From contig NZ_FULE01000016.1 of assembly GCF_900163965.1 (NCBI RefSeq), positions 1 through 64,000 of the forward strand: a DNA stretch of 64,000 nt, in the 5' to 3' direction. The DNA comes from Vibrio ruber DSM 16370. GTDB taxonomy: Bacteria > Pseudomonadota > Gammaproteobacteria > Enterobacterales > Vibrionaceae. The notes under the pieces are model-generated. The model did no database searches, was not told the origin of the DNA, and saw only the letters and a list, made by a program, of their open reading frames with translations. The position numbers were made by a program, and so were the translations under genes. Shown here piece after piece: positions 54,996 to 63,630 of the stretch (its first letter is position 1; every line of letters begins with the position of its first letter).

Positions 54996-56525
54996 ATGAT
55001 GACCAAAAAACAATTTCAGCACACCATAGTCGCGTCATTGATTTCATCGCTGGCATGGGCTGCATCACCTTCATTTGCCAATGGCTTTCATACCGAAAAT
55101 GGTGGCACAACCGGTGGTGAAGGGGGACAAATCGTCCATGCAACAACGGGTACGCAAATTCATGCTGCGTTATGTAACCGGGCTTCAAGTGATACACCGA
55201 TTATTATTCAGGTCGAAGGTACTATCAATCATGGTAATACTTCAAAGGTTTCTGGTAACAGCTGTAATACCGCAGCAGATAAAATTGAACTGAAAGATAT
55301 TAGTAATGTTACCCTGATTGGCGTCGGGCAAGGGGCACTCTTCGATGAATTAGGTATTCATATCCGCTCTTCATCTAATATTATCATCCGGAATGTGCAT
55401 GTCAGAAACGTGAAGAAATCCGGTTCTCCGACGTCAAATGGCGGTGATGCTATCGGGATGGAGAAAGATGTCTCAAACGTCTGGGTTGATCATGCCACAT
55501 TAGAAGCGAGTGGTGGCGAAAGTGATGGCTATGACGCTTTGGTAGATATGAAGAATAATACCAAATACGTGACGGTTTCTTACAGTATTCTGAGAAATTC
55601 CGGCCGCGGCGGGCTGGTGGGCTCAAGTGATAGTGATGATAATAACGGGCCGGTGACTTTCCACCATAACTACTATGAAAACATTAATTCGCGGACACCA
55701 TTATTACGTCATGCCACAGCACATTCTTATAATAATTACTACGATGGCTTAATTTCTTCCGGGATGAACCCAAGAATCGGCGGCAAGATCAAAGCAGAAA
55801 ATAACTATGTCAAAGATTCTAAAGACCCGCTCGGTACTTTCTATACCAATGACATGGGATTCTGGGATGTGAGTGGCAATATTTGGGACAATGTGCGTTG
55901 GTCTAATGATGGCAGCAAAGTGCATCCTGCTGGCCCGAACCCGGTTTCAACCACATCGATTCATATTCCTTATCAGTATCAGCCTGATCAGGCAAGTTGT
56001 GTCCCTGCGATTGTCATGGCGACAGCGGGTGCCAATAAAAATCTGGCTGTATCCGATGGTCGTTGTCATGTCACTACACCGGGAAATGATCAACCGGGCA
56101 ATGGTAACGGTAATGGTGATGGCCAGAATAACGGTGGTGATAATGGGGGCTCACCTTCGGGTTCGAACCTCGCTTTAAATGCGGCTGCTGACGGTAGCTC
56201 TAAGGGTAACGGAACCAGCTATGGCAATGTGATTGATGGGGATAGCAGTACTTACTGGTCACCAAGAGGCAGCACCGGTACGATCAGTGTCAAACGCCTC
56301 AATCAAACGATTAATGCGGTGCGCATTGTTGAGTTGTCCGGTACTCAGGGAACGGTGACTGCCTGGTCTTTGGTAAACCATGATGATGGGACGACGCTGG
56401 CATCAGGCAGCTCAATTCCTGGCATGATCTCTTTCCCGGATACTAATCTGGATAAAATCAGTTTTGTGATTCATGCCGCGAGTGGTACACCTGCGATTGC
56501 TGAGTTTGAAGTTTATAAAAATTAA
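54996..56525 (+). CDS. Secreted pectate lyase (PL1) with C-terminal discoidin-like module
   Basis: This ~509-residue enzyme splits polygalacturonate by beta-elimination with Ca2+. A signal peptide (~1-28, SPSFA) leads to the PL1 parallel beta-helix (~30-355): VWVDHATLE, SDGYDALVDMKNN, VTFHHNYYENINSRTPLLRHATAHSYNNYYDG, where the Arg of SRTP is the likely catalytic base. A Gly/Asn-rich linker (~360-385) joins an F5/8-type (discoidin, CBM32-like) domain (~388-509). ATGs at 54996 and 54999 are better placed after GAGGAAG than the one at 54984. Confidence 0.93.
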   Translation: MMTKKQFQHTIVASLISSLAWAASPSFANGFHTENGGTTGGEGGQIVHATTGTQIHAALCNRASSDTPIIIQVEGTINHGNTSKVSGNSCNTAADKIELKDISNVTLIGVGQGALFDELGIHIRSSSNIIIRNVHVRNVKKSGSPTSNGGDAIGMEKDVSNVWVDHATLEASGGESDGYDALVDMKNNTKYVTVSYSILRNSGRGGLVGSSDSDDNNGPVTFHHNYYENINSRTPLLRHATAHSYNNYYDGLISSGMNPRIGGKIKAENNYVKDSKDPLGTFYTNDMGFWDVSGNIWDNVRWSNDGSKVHPAGPNPVSTTSIHIPYQYQPDQASCVPAIVMATAGANKNLAVSDGRCHVTTPGNDQPGNGNGNGDGQNNGGDNGGSPSGSNLALNAAADGSSKGNGTSYGNVIDGDSSTYWSPRGSTGTISVKRLNQTINAVRIVELSGTQGTVTAWSLVNHDDGTTLASGSSIPGMISFPDTNLDKISFVIHAASGTPAIAEFEVYKN

Positions 56526-56553
56526 TTGACCCGGTAGGGAAGATGTAACCTTG

Positions 56554-56582
56554 AAAGGGGGCCGTTCATGGCCCCCTTTTGC
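56554..56582 (+). terminator. Terminator of the pectate lyase gene
   Basis: AAAGGGGGCC and GGCCCCCTTT form a perfect 10-bp stem with a GTTCAT loop, followed by TT. Confidence 0.88.
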
Positions 56583-56633
56583 TTTGTTTGCTTCATCCGG
56601 TGATGTCTGGAAGTTGTCAATGTACTGAGCGGC

Positions 56634-59600
56634 TTAATCGGCACTTAAAATTAGTTTCACCTGCGGCTCACGATCATTCAACTCGGTTTTACTGTCGAGC
56701 AGAAAAATACGTTCCGGAGGTAGCCCGGCCTCATTGACCAGAAATGCCTTCACCGCATTCACCCGCCTTTGAGCCAGATAGCCCAGTTCATCATTACTCA
56801 CCGCTTGAGCATTCAGCAGCTGATTGTACATCGCGATGTGGAGTCGGGTTGTCACCGTGACCGGCTCGGGGTCAACATCCGGATTTTCACCTTGCAGTTG
56901 CTGAATAATCATTTGTCGTTCGGCATCCGGCTGTTTTTGTAACTCAGTGCTAAACAGCTCGTTCAATGCCTCAACCAAGGGGCCACTTTCAGGAAAGCGG
57001 CTGGCGCTGAGATCAGCCGGCAAGGGCACAACACCACTTTGTCTCTGGAGTTGTTGCTTCAGCTTCATGGTTTTGATTGCCTGACTATCTTGTGTGAGAG
57101 ATACGTGACCTTTGGCACTGACGCTGAGTTTGGGTCGGTCGGTCAATGCCGTTGCCAGCGTTTTTAGCCGCTCTTGCTCTGCTGTACTTAAGGTTGCCAG
57201 ACCGGGCTCAAACTGAACCATGTTGAGTTCATCATCACTACCGACTAAACCTGCCAGTAAACTAAATGGTGCCGTGACGGCTTTCGCGATCATGTTGGTC
57301 AGGGCCGTCATAATAATACTGCCGAAACTGAAGCTGGGGTTATCGAGATCGCCAGATATATCCAGCCCCAGATCAATCACGCCGTGGCGGTCCTGTAATA
57401 GTGCAATGGCGAGTTTCAAAGGCAAGTTAAGGGCTTGCTCGGAATGGCTTGCTTTTCCCAGTTGCAGCTGGTCGATCACGATGTGGTTTTTACCGACGAG
57501 CTGATTCTGTTCGAGTTGATACTGTAATCCCAATGACAGCTGTCCTTTATCAATATAGTAACCGGCGTAAGTCCCGGAGTATGGATTAACCGATGTGAGT
57601 TCAACACGATTGAAATTCACGGCTAAATCGAGATAAGGAGGTGTGGAAAGTGGGTTGATTTCTCCGTCAATGGAGACCGGCGCATATTGGTCTATCTTAC
57701 CGGTTAAATGAACCTGTGCTTTGTTCTCCGGGTCAGATGAGAGTCGACTGATTGTACCGTTCAGAGATTCAATCCCGGTTGCGAAATTCGGGGTAAGCGA
57801 CTGATCGGCAAAAAAAGCCGAACCATGCCTGATTTTGATGGCACCGATTTCAAGCTGAAAGGGGGAGGGGGATTTCGACTGCGTCCGGGCGTCAGATTTG
57901 ACCGTGGTGGTGGTTTCAGAAGGCTCCCCGGACTGAGGCCCAGTCACAAGATGATCAATATTGGTATTTCGATTTGGGTCGATCAATATTTTTGCATACG
58001 GTTTGTCTAACGTGATTTCGTGAATCGTGAGTTGATGTGCGGCTTGCTCAAAGGCGATCGCATCGATTGACATCGCCTCCCATTTCAGCAGCGGCTGACG
58101 ATTACGCGAGTCTTTGACCATCAACTGATTGAGAGCCGCAGTCCCCTGATAACGGACACCAGATGTCGCCGGGGCGACCTGAACATGGCCTTGGGTCGAA
58201 AATTCCCCGTGGCTGAGCTGTAAGTTCAGGTAGGGCTGTAAATACGGTTGAAACTGGCTGAGATCCAACCGTTGCAGTTCAATATCACTCTGGATGCTCA
58301 GTGATTGCGGTGCGACAATCCCCTGAGCAATGAAATGCCCCTTCACCTCTTCAGGCGGGTGGTGAGGATCGGAGGCAAGGTCGAATGCCAGTTGATAATC
58401 GATCGGCTGACTGAGACGACTGTCAATCTCTCCGGTTGAGAGCGACAGATTATGAATTCGCCAATAAACCCCGGAGGTCAGTTGTTGTTCCTTGAGGTTC
58501 AAATCGGTCCCCGTCATCCAGAGCTGATGAAGGCGCACGAGCCATGAAGACGGTGCCGGCGATTGGTTTTCAGGCGGTGTCGGGGAGGGCTGAGATGTTG
58601 GGGCACCGGCGTTATGAATCGGGGTAAACAGGTGTTGTAAGTCGAGCCCTTGCGCGTTGAGTTGTCCGTCTGCCCATAAACCGGACAGTTTGAGTTGCCC
58701 GATATCAAGGGTCTGTGCAGGGCTGTCTAACACGATATCACTGAGCGTTAATCGGGATAGTTTGAGATGCGGCTTACGACTGGCCTGAAAAACCAACTGC
58801 TGTAGCGTCAGCTGACCTTGTCGGGAGGTATAAGCGAGCCGGTTGCGGGTCTCTTGCAGATCATAACGTGTGTGGAAATCGATGACACCGTCAGTTAAGC
58901 GGGCGGGGATTAGGTCCGCAACAAAAGGCCAAAACGGTGCCAGTGTGACGGACTGAACCGACAGCTCACCACTGACTTTAAGGGGCAGTAGCTGTACCTG
59001 ACCACGCAGTTGCACCTGACCCTGATCCGCGCCGGTGATTTGTAGCTGATATCGGTTCGGGGGCAGGGGGGATGCGGATGATTGGTCTGACGTTGATGAG
59101 TGGCTTGGTTCTGACTCAAGTCGCGCCATGCTTGCTTGTGTATCGAACTGCTGTAAACGGATATCCAGTCCGTGGTAGCTGAGCTGAGCACCGCTGACCT
59201 GATCGGAGAAATGTATCTGCCCTTGCGAGAGATGAATATCTTCGCTGCGGAAAGCGGCAATCGTTGTCTCACCGGCTTCATCTGCGACTGACGGTGGCTG
59301 AGATGTTGTGGTTGCTTGGGACGCGAGACGCTCAACAATATCACTGATATTAAAACGGACTTGCCCAGCGTCAGTTTTGAACCGTACAAGATTGAGCGAC
59401 GGTTGAGTTATCCATAGATGATCGATGGTTGGTGTCAGATGTAACAGACTACGCCAGAAACTGAACATCAACTCTGTATGGCCGATTGTTACCACGCTGC
59501 CCTGTTGATCCGGCGTCATGACTTGCAAGTCCTCGACTCGGGCACGCAGTAAAAAAGGGTTGATGCTGATGTGGGCAATCTGAACCTCTCTTCCTAAATG

Positions 59601-59762
59601 TTCACTCAGGACTTTCGGCATTTGGGATTGAAGAATGAGTGGCGTGATTCCCCCGAGCAGCAGTGCATAAGCTGCGTAACTAAGTAACAAATAGCTTGAG
59701 ATACGGAGCACTTGGGGAAGCTGCCGGAAACGGCGCCAGAATTTGGCAAAAATATGAGTCAT
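56634..59762 (-). CDS. Large AsmA-like DUF748 membrane protein
   Basis: This 1042-residue protein has one N-terminal helix (~20-45) and a long periplasmic part with DUF748/AsmA-like repeats rich in beta strands (LREVQIAHISINPFLLRARVEDL; later LSVDLAVNFNRVELTSVNPYSG). Proteins of this kind are thought to be bridge-like lipid carriers between the two membranes, related to YhdP/TamB/YdbH. The C terminus (RRVNAVKAFLVNEAGLPPERIFLL) looks like an OmpA-type peptidoglycan-binding helix-strand. A Pro/Ser-rich stretch lies near 385-405. The family's exact task is unproven. Confidence 0.82.
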   Translation of the reverse strand: MTHIFAKFWRRFRQLPQVLRISSYLLLSYAAYALLLGGITPLILQSQMPKVLSEHLGREVQIAHISINPFLLRARVEDLQVMTPDQQGSVVTIGHTELMFSFWRSLLHLTPTIDHLWITQPSLNLVRFKTDAGQVRFNISDIVERLASQATTTSQPPSVADEAGETTIAAFRSEDIHLSQGQIHFSDQVSGAQLSYHGLDIRLQQFDTQASMARLESEPSHSSTSDQSSASPLPPNRYQLQITGADQGQVQLRGQVQLLPLKVSGELSVQSVTLAPFWPFVADLIPARLTDGVIDFHTRYDLQETRNRLAYTSRQGQLTLQQLVFQASRKPHLKLSRLTLSDIVLDSPAQTLDIGQLKLSGLWADGQLNAQGLDLQHLFTPIHNAGAPTSQPSPTPPENQSPAPSSWLVRLHQLWMTGTDLNLKEQQLTSGVYWRIHNLSLSTGEIDSRLSQPIDYQLAFDLASDPHHPPEEVKGHFIAQGIVAPQSLSIQSDIELQRLDLSQFQPYLQPYLNLQLSHGEFSTQGHVQVAPATSGVRYQGTAALNQLMVKDSRNRQPLLKWEAMSIDAIAFEQAAHQLTIHEITLDKPYAKILIDPNRNTNIDHLVTGPQSGEPSETTTTVKSDARTQSKSPSPFQLEIGAIKIRHGSAFFADQSLTPNFATGIESLNGTISRLSSDPENKAQVHLTGKIDQYAPVSIDGEINPLSTPPYLDLAVNFNRVELTSVNPYSGTYAGYYIDKGQLSLGLQYQLEQNQLVGKNHIVIDQLQLGKASHSEQALNLPLKLAIALLQDRHGVIDLGLDISGDLDNPSFSFGSIIMTALTNMIAKAVTAPFSLLAGLVGSDDELNMVQFEPGLATLSTAEQERLKTLATALTDRPKLSVSAKGHVSLTQDSQAIKTMKLKQQLQRQSGVVPLPADLSASRFPESGPLVEALNELFSTELQKQPDAERQMIIQQLQGENPDVDPEPVTVTTRLHIAMYNQLLNAQAVSNDELGYLAQRRVNAVKAFLVNEAGLPPERIFLLDSKTELNDREPQVKLILSAD

Positions 59763-59979
59763 AGCAGGAGGCCGATAGAGATGATAGACATGCCTTTATT
59801 TTAGCTAATTTTTTTTAAATGGCTGATTCAACAACCCCTAGTACGTGATGAGAGTGCTGTGAACTTGCGCAGAATGTGCGGGCATCGACATGAATGACTT
59901 GTTTTCATATGCAAATTAACGAGTGTGCTGAGGTTGTCACAAAAATGTAATATTGCGCGTATGAAAATGCGATTGGCTC

Positions 59980-59997
59980 GAACGAACGTTTCGTTTG
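59980..59997. promoter_or_regulatory. GlpR-like operator upstream of glpT
   Basis: AACGAAC and GTTTCGTTTG resemble the two halves of the GlpR consensus (ATGTTCG...CGAACAT). Similar half-sites lie upstream of glpD in this window, and glpR itself is 2.6 kb away. Confidence 0.45.
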
Positions 59998-60010
59998 TAC
60001 TTTATGGTCT

Positions 60011-60038
60011 TGTCCTGATGAAACTATGCATCAGGACA
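60011..60038 (+). other. Perfect leader hairpin before glpT
   Basis: TGTCCTGATG and CATCAGGACA form a 10-bp perfect stem with loop AAACTATG, 29 bp before the glpT ATG. No T tract follows, so it is not a terminator. It could regulate translation or mRNA stability. Confidence 0.65.
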
Positions 60039-60067
60039 TTGATATGTCCACCATCGCTGAGGTCATC

Positions 60068-61426
60068 ATGTTTGGAATTTTCAAACCACAGGCTCATATT
60101 GAGCCACTTCCCCGTGAGCAGATTGACGGGGTTTACACTCGACTACGCTGGCAACTTTTTATCGGTATTTTCGTGGGTTACGCTGGTTACTATTTGGTGA
60201 GGAAAAATTTTAGTCTGGCAATGCCATTTTTGATTGAACAGGGATTCAGTCGCGGTGATTTGGGGGTTGCGCTGGCTGCGGTTTCGATTGCTTATGGCCT
60301 GTCTAAGTTTTTGATGGGGAGTGTTTCTGACCGCTCAAACCCTCGCTATTTCCTCAGTGCCGGTTTAGTGCTTTCTGCCTGCGTCATGCTGTGTTTTGGC
60401 TTTATGCCGTGGGCAACCGGTAGTATTACCGCCATGTTCATTTTGCTGTTTTTGAATGGCTGGTTTCAGGGAATGGGGTGGCCGGCTTGCGGCAGGACGA
60501 TGGTGCACTGGTGGTCACGCAAAGAGCGTGGTGAACTCGTTTCAGTATGGAATGTGGCACATAATGTCGGAGGCGGGCTGATTGGACCGATCTTCCTGTT
60601 GGGGCTATGGCTATTTCATGACGACTGGCGTACGGCATTTTATGTCCCGGCATTTTTCGCAATCCTCGTGGCGGTTCTGATTTGGGTCACACTGAGAGAC
60701 ACACCACAATCGTGTGGTCTACCACCGATTGAAGCGTATAAAAATGACTATCCCGAGGATTATGATCAATCGTATGAGCAAGAAATGAGTGCGAAAGAGA
60801 TTTTCTTCAAATATGTGTTGTCTAACAAACTGTTATGGTCAATCGCGGTTGCGAATGCTTTTGTCTATTTGATCCGTTACGGCGTACTGGACTGGGCTCC
60901 CGTCTATCTGAAAGAAGCAAAAGATTTTTCGGTTGATAAATCATCGTGGGCTTACTTTTTGTATGAGTGGGCCGGTATTCCGGGAACTTTATTGTGCGGC
61001 TGGGTTTCCGATAAAGTTTTTCAGGGACGTCGCGCTCCCGCGGGTATTTTGTTTATGGTACTGGTGCTACTTGCGGTACTGGTGTATTGGTTGAACCCTG
61101 CAGGTTATCCGAGTGTCGATATGCTGGCACTGATTGCAATCGGTTTTCTTATTTATGGCCCCGTGATGTTGATTGGTTTGTATGCGTTGGAGCTGGCACC
61201 CAAAAAAGCAGCGGGAACGGCTGCGGGACTTACAGGTCTGTTCGGTTATCTGGGCGGGGCTGTCGCTGCAAACGCCATTTTGGGATATACCGTTGATCAC
61301 TTTGGCTGGAATGGCGGATTTATTATTCTGGTTGGCGCATGTATCGCTGCGATTATCTGTCTGATCTACGCATTGATTGGCGAAAGAAGAGTGCACCGAG
61401 GCAAGCAAGAGCAAGCATTGGCCTAG
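60068..61426 (+). CDS. glpT: Glycerol-3-phosphate:phosphate antiporter GlpT
   Basis: This 452-residue MFS antiporter imports glycerol-3-phosphate in exchange for phosphate and also takes up fosfomycin. It begins [15 protein letters not shown] and shows the GlpT family blocks [20 protein letters not shown] (substrate Arg in the first helix) and [23 protein letters not shown]. Twelve helices are predicted. ATG at 60068 follows GAGG at good spacing; the frame opens earlier at 60026 but without support. Confidence 0.95.
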   Translation: MFGIFKPQAHIEPLPREQIDGVYTRLRWQLFIGIFVGYAGYYLVRKNFSLAMPFLIEQGFSRGDLGVALAAVSIAYGLSKFLMGSVSDRSNPRYFLSAGLVLSACVMLCFGFMPWATGSITAMFILLFLNGWFQGMGWPACGRTMVHWWSRKERGELVSVWNVAHNVGGGLIGPIFLLGLWLFHDDWRTAFYVPAFFAILVAVLIWVTLRDTPQSCGLPPIEAYKNDYPEDYDQSYEQEMSAKEIFFKYVLSNKLLWSIAVANAFVYLIRYGVLDWAPVYLKEAKDFSVDKSSWAYFLYEWAGIPGTLLCGWVSDKVFQGRRAPAGILFMVLVLLAVLVYWLNPAGYPSVDMLALIAIGFLIYGPVMLIGLYALELAPKKAAGTAAGLTGLFGYLGGAVAANAILGYTVDHFGWNGGFIILVGACIAAIICLIYALIGERRVHRGKQEQALA

Positions 61427-61451
61427 TCTGCCGGCTGGCCGCCTTTAACTC

Positions 61452-61500
61452 AACGGATGCAACCCAGCGTGATTGTTCGCTGTATTGCATCCGTTTTTCA
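61452..61500. terminator. Terminator between glpT and the NLP gene
   Basis: AACGGATGCAA (61452-61462) pairs with TTGCATCCGTT (61485-61495); an inner CAGCG/CGCTG stem extends it. A T run follows on the plus strand. Confidence 0.88.
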
Positions 61501-61530
61501 CGTCCGTTGACTCGGAGTCATCGGCTGAAT

Positions 61531-62334
61531 TTAACGTGAATTGACCACATCTGAAGCGGAGAACTGCGGATAATTATCGGGTTTGCCACGATTCAAATTA
61601 CTCAGAAAGCTCCCATCTTTGATCGGCACATTGGCTGATCCATAGTCATAACGATTGAGTTGGTTTCTCAGCGTGTCGTTACTGACCTGATCGCCATACA
61701 TGGTATACCAACTGATAATATCCGGCGTGACAAAGTAGCCGTATGGGTTCTCAGCCACTTCTTCCATCTTACTGAACCGGAATGCATGAGTCAGGAGACC
61801 GTCCTTGTGATAAACGAATTTGATGTGTTTGCCATTGGTATCTAACTCAGAGACGGCACGTGTCGTCAGTTTTCCGTGAGCGCTGTAGCTGCCGTGTGTG
61901 ACGCGGCCATTTTTCGTCCAGATCACCACATTTTCCCAGTCATGCCGATGGCCACTCTGGATACCGTTGAGAATCTGATCTTTGAGGAAATATAACGCGT
62001 AGAAGTGACCACAATACTGATCTGAGCCATTGATTTTGCAGGCATAGCGATGATAAGTATTGGATAAATTGAGGAAGTTGGTGTTGCGACAACCAGAGGT
62101 TAAGCCACCAGAGGGTTTCAAGCCGCCATTTTGCTGGCCGGTCCGGCTGATGCCGCCACTCGGCAGACAACCATCCGTATCGAAATCAAATACCGGAGCA
62201 ATAGAGTAGGCATCGATATTTGCAGGGAGTGCCTGATCCAGTTTAGAAAAATCATCGGCATAAGCGGTGTTGAAAAATAACAGAGATATGGAGAGTGCTA
62301 AACCAGAGTGACGTATGTGTTTCTGCATGGTCAT
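61531..62334 (-). CDS. Secreted NPP1/Nep1-like (NLP) protein
   Basis: This 267-residue protein belongs to the necrosis- and ethylene-inducing peptide 1-like family; active members bind plant sphingolipids and lyse eudicot cells. A signal peptide ends near residue 26 (NTAYA). The hallmark heptapeptide GHRHDWE is intact (128-134), including the residues that bind the metal ion. FDTDGCLPSG (~50-60) is the N-terminal family block. Four cysteines (56, 82, 99, 108) could form two disulfides, as in type II NLPs. ATG at 62334 follows AAAGGA. It lies between glpT and glpR. Confidence 0.93.
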   Translation of the reverse strand: MTMQKHIRHSGLALSISLLFFNTAYADDFSKLDQALPANIDAYSIAPVFDFDTDGCLPSGGISRTGQQNGGLKPSGGLTSGCRNTNFLNLSNTYHRYACKINGSDQYCGHFYALYFLKDQILNGIQSGHRHDWENVVIWTKNGRVTHGSYSAHGKLTTRAVSELDTNGKHIKFVYHKDGLLTHAFRFSKMEEVAENPYGYFVTPDIISWYTMYGDQVSNDTLRNQLNRYDYGSANVPIKDGSFLSNLNRGKPDNYPQFSASDVVNSR

Positions 62335-62652
62335 GCTTCCTTTCATTCATTGAGTAAAAATTAAAATTGGGTGAAAATTAATATTCAATTGAGTGCTTAT
62401 GTTCGTCAAGTTGTTTTCACTTGAGCGAGTCAAGTCTAAACTTGATAGATGACAAGAAAGCGACTCTTTTCAGTCATGGACGGCACTTTTTGTCTCGAAG
62501 GGACTTCTTTCTCTCCCGGATTTACCGCACAATAGTCTGAGTGAAAGTTTGAGTGAATTTTTTCGAATTGATAAAGCCATCCCACGAGCAGAAATGCGTG
62601 TTTGCTATATGTACATCAGTGAGTGATGGGTGAATGAAACATGGAGCCGGAT
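62335..62652. promoter_or_regulatory. NLP-glpR divergent control region
   Basis: These 318 bp hold four half-sites of TCAAG/CTTGA type (62406-62445) and, within the first, an ATGTTCGT sequence (62399-62406) like a GlpR half-site. On the minus strand TTGACG could be the NLP -35. No gene is seen. Confidence 0.45.
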
Positions 62653-63456
62653 GTGAAGCAAATTCCGAGACATCAGAAAATAATAGAACTGGTCAAAAAA
62701 CATGGTTACATCAGTACCGATGAACTGGTGACACGCTTTCACGTTAGCCCGCAAACGATTCGTCGTGATTTGAATGAGTTGGCTGATGCAAATAAAATCC
62801 GTCGTTATCATGGTGGCGCAACCGTACCCATCAGCTCGGAAAATGATTCCTATACAACCCGGAAGTCACATAACTATTCTGAAAAAGATCATATTGCCGA
62901 AGCATTGGTGAAGCATATTCCGAATCACGCCACCTTGTTTATTGATATCGGCACAACCCCGGAAGCCGTTGCCCGCGCACTGAGCCGAAGTCATAAGCAG
63001 TTGCGAATCGTGACGAACAACCTGAACGTGGCCAGTATTCTGCTCTCAAAGCCGGACTTTAATGTCATTCTGGCTGGCGGGGAAGTGCGTAACCGTGATG
63101 GCGGAATCATTGGGGAAGCAACATTGGACTTCATTCAGCAGTTTCGGCTTGATTTCGGTATTCTCGGGATCAGCGGGATTGATTTTGACGGTTCTTTGCT
63201 GGACTTTGATTACCATGAAGTCAGAGTCAAACAGGCGATTATTGAAAACAGCCGCAGTGTTTTTCTCGCGGTCGATCACTCTAAATTTGGTCGCAATGCG
63301 ATGGTTAAACTCGGTAATATCTCCCAAATTAATACGTTGTTTACCGATAAACAGCCCCCGCAGGAAATCCAGTCAATACTGGAAGCGAACCAAGTATCTT
63401 TAGAAGTTGCAATATCCCCCGAGCAAACCGTTTCAGAGTTGCCTTCATCGGCTTAA
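62653..63456 (+). CDS. glpR: DeoR-family repressor GlpR
   Basis: This 267-residue repressor of the glp regulon is released by glycerol-3-phosphate. The DeoR HTH is at ~1-60 (HGYISTDELVTRFHVSPQTIRRDLNEL); the sugar-phosphate domain has TLFIDIGTTPEAVARAL, VTNNLNVA and GGIIGEATLDFIQQFRLDFGILGISGID, nearly as in E. coli. GTG at 62653 gives the E. coli-like start MKQIPRH and has GGAG six bases upstream; ATG at 62641 adds four residues. glpD follows after a terminator. Confidence 0.94.
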   Translation: MKQIPRHQKIIELVKKHGYISTDELVTRFHVSPQTIRRDLNELADANKIRRYHGGATVPISSENDSYTTRKSHNYSEKDHIAEALVKHIPNHATLFIDIGTTPEAVARALSRSHKQLRIVTNNLNVASILLSKPDFNVILAGGEVRNRDGGIIGEATLDFIQQFRLDFGILGISGIDFDGSLLDFDYHEVRVKQAIIENSRSVFLAVDHSKFGRNAMVKLGNISQINTLFTDKQPPQEIQSILEANQVSLEVAISPEQTVSELPSSA

Positions 63457-63488
63457 TCCGGTCTTAATTACCAATACTGATGACCTCA

Positions 63489-63518
63489 TAAAAAACCTTC
63501 TTAACAGAAGGTTTTTTT
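63489..63518 (+). terminator. Terminator of glpR
   Basis: AAAAAACCTTCT-TAAC-AGAAGGTTTTTT is a perfect stem with its own T run. Confidence 0.93.
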
Positions 63519-63531
63519 AGATTTATCGACA

Positions 63532-63610
63532 AAACGAACATAATCGAAAATAAATGATGCATTTAAACGGCAGTTAAGTTACGCTCAATAATGTTTGTAA
63601 ATGTTCGTTT
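63532..63610 (+). promoter_or_regulatory. glpD: glpD control region with GlpR half-sites
   Basis: AACGAACATA (63532-63541 region) and ATGTTCGTTT (63601-63610) each match a half of the GlpR consensus. They lie 59 bp apart, just before glpD, an arrangement that suits looping repression as in E. coli glp genes. Confidence 0.6.
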
Positions 63611-63630
63611 GCTCATTTTGAGGTTACTTT

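Larger units (their letters stand above)
59763..60067 (+). promoter_or_regulatory. glpT: glpT upstream region
   Basis: These 305 bp carry the glpT promoter. A GlpR-like element (GAACGAAC-GTTTCGTTTG) lies at 59980-59997 and a long perfect hairpin at 60011-60038. No gene is seen. Confidence 0.5.
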
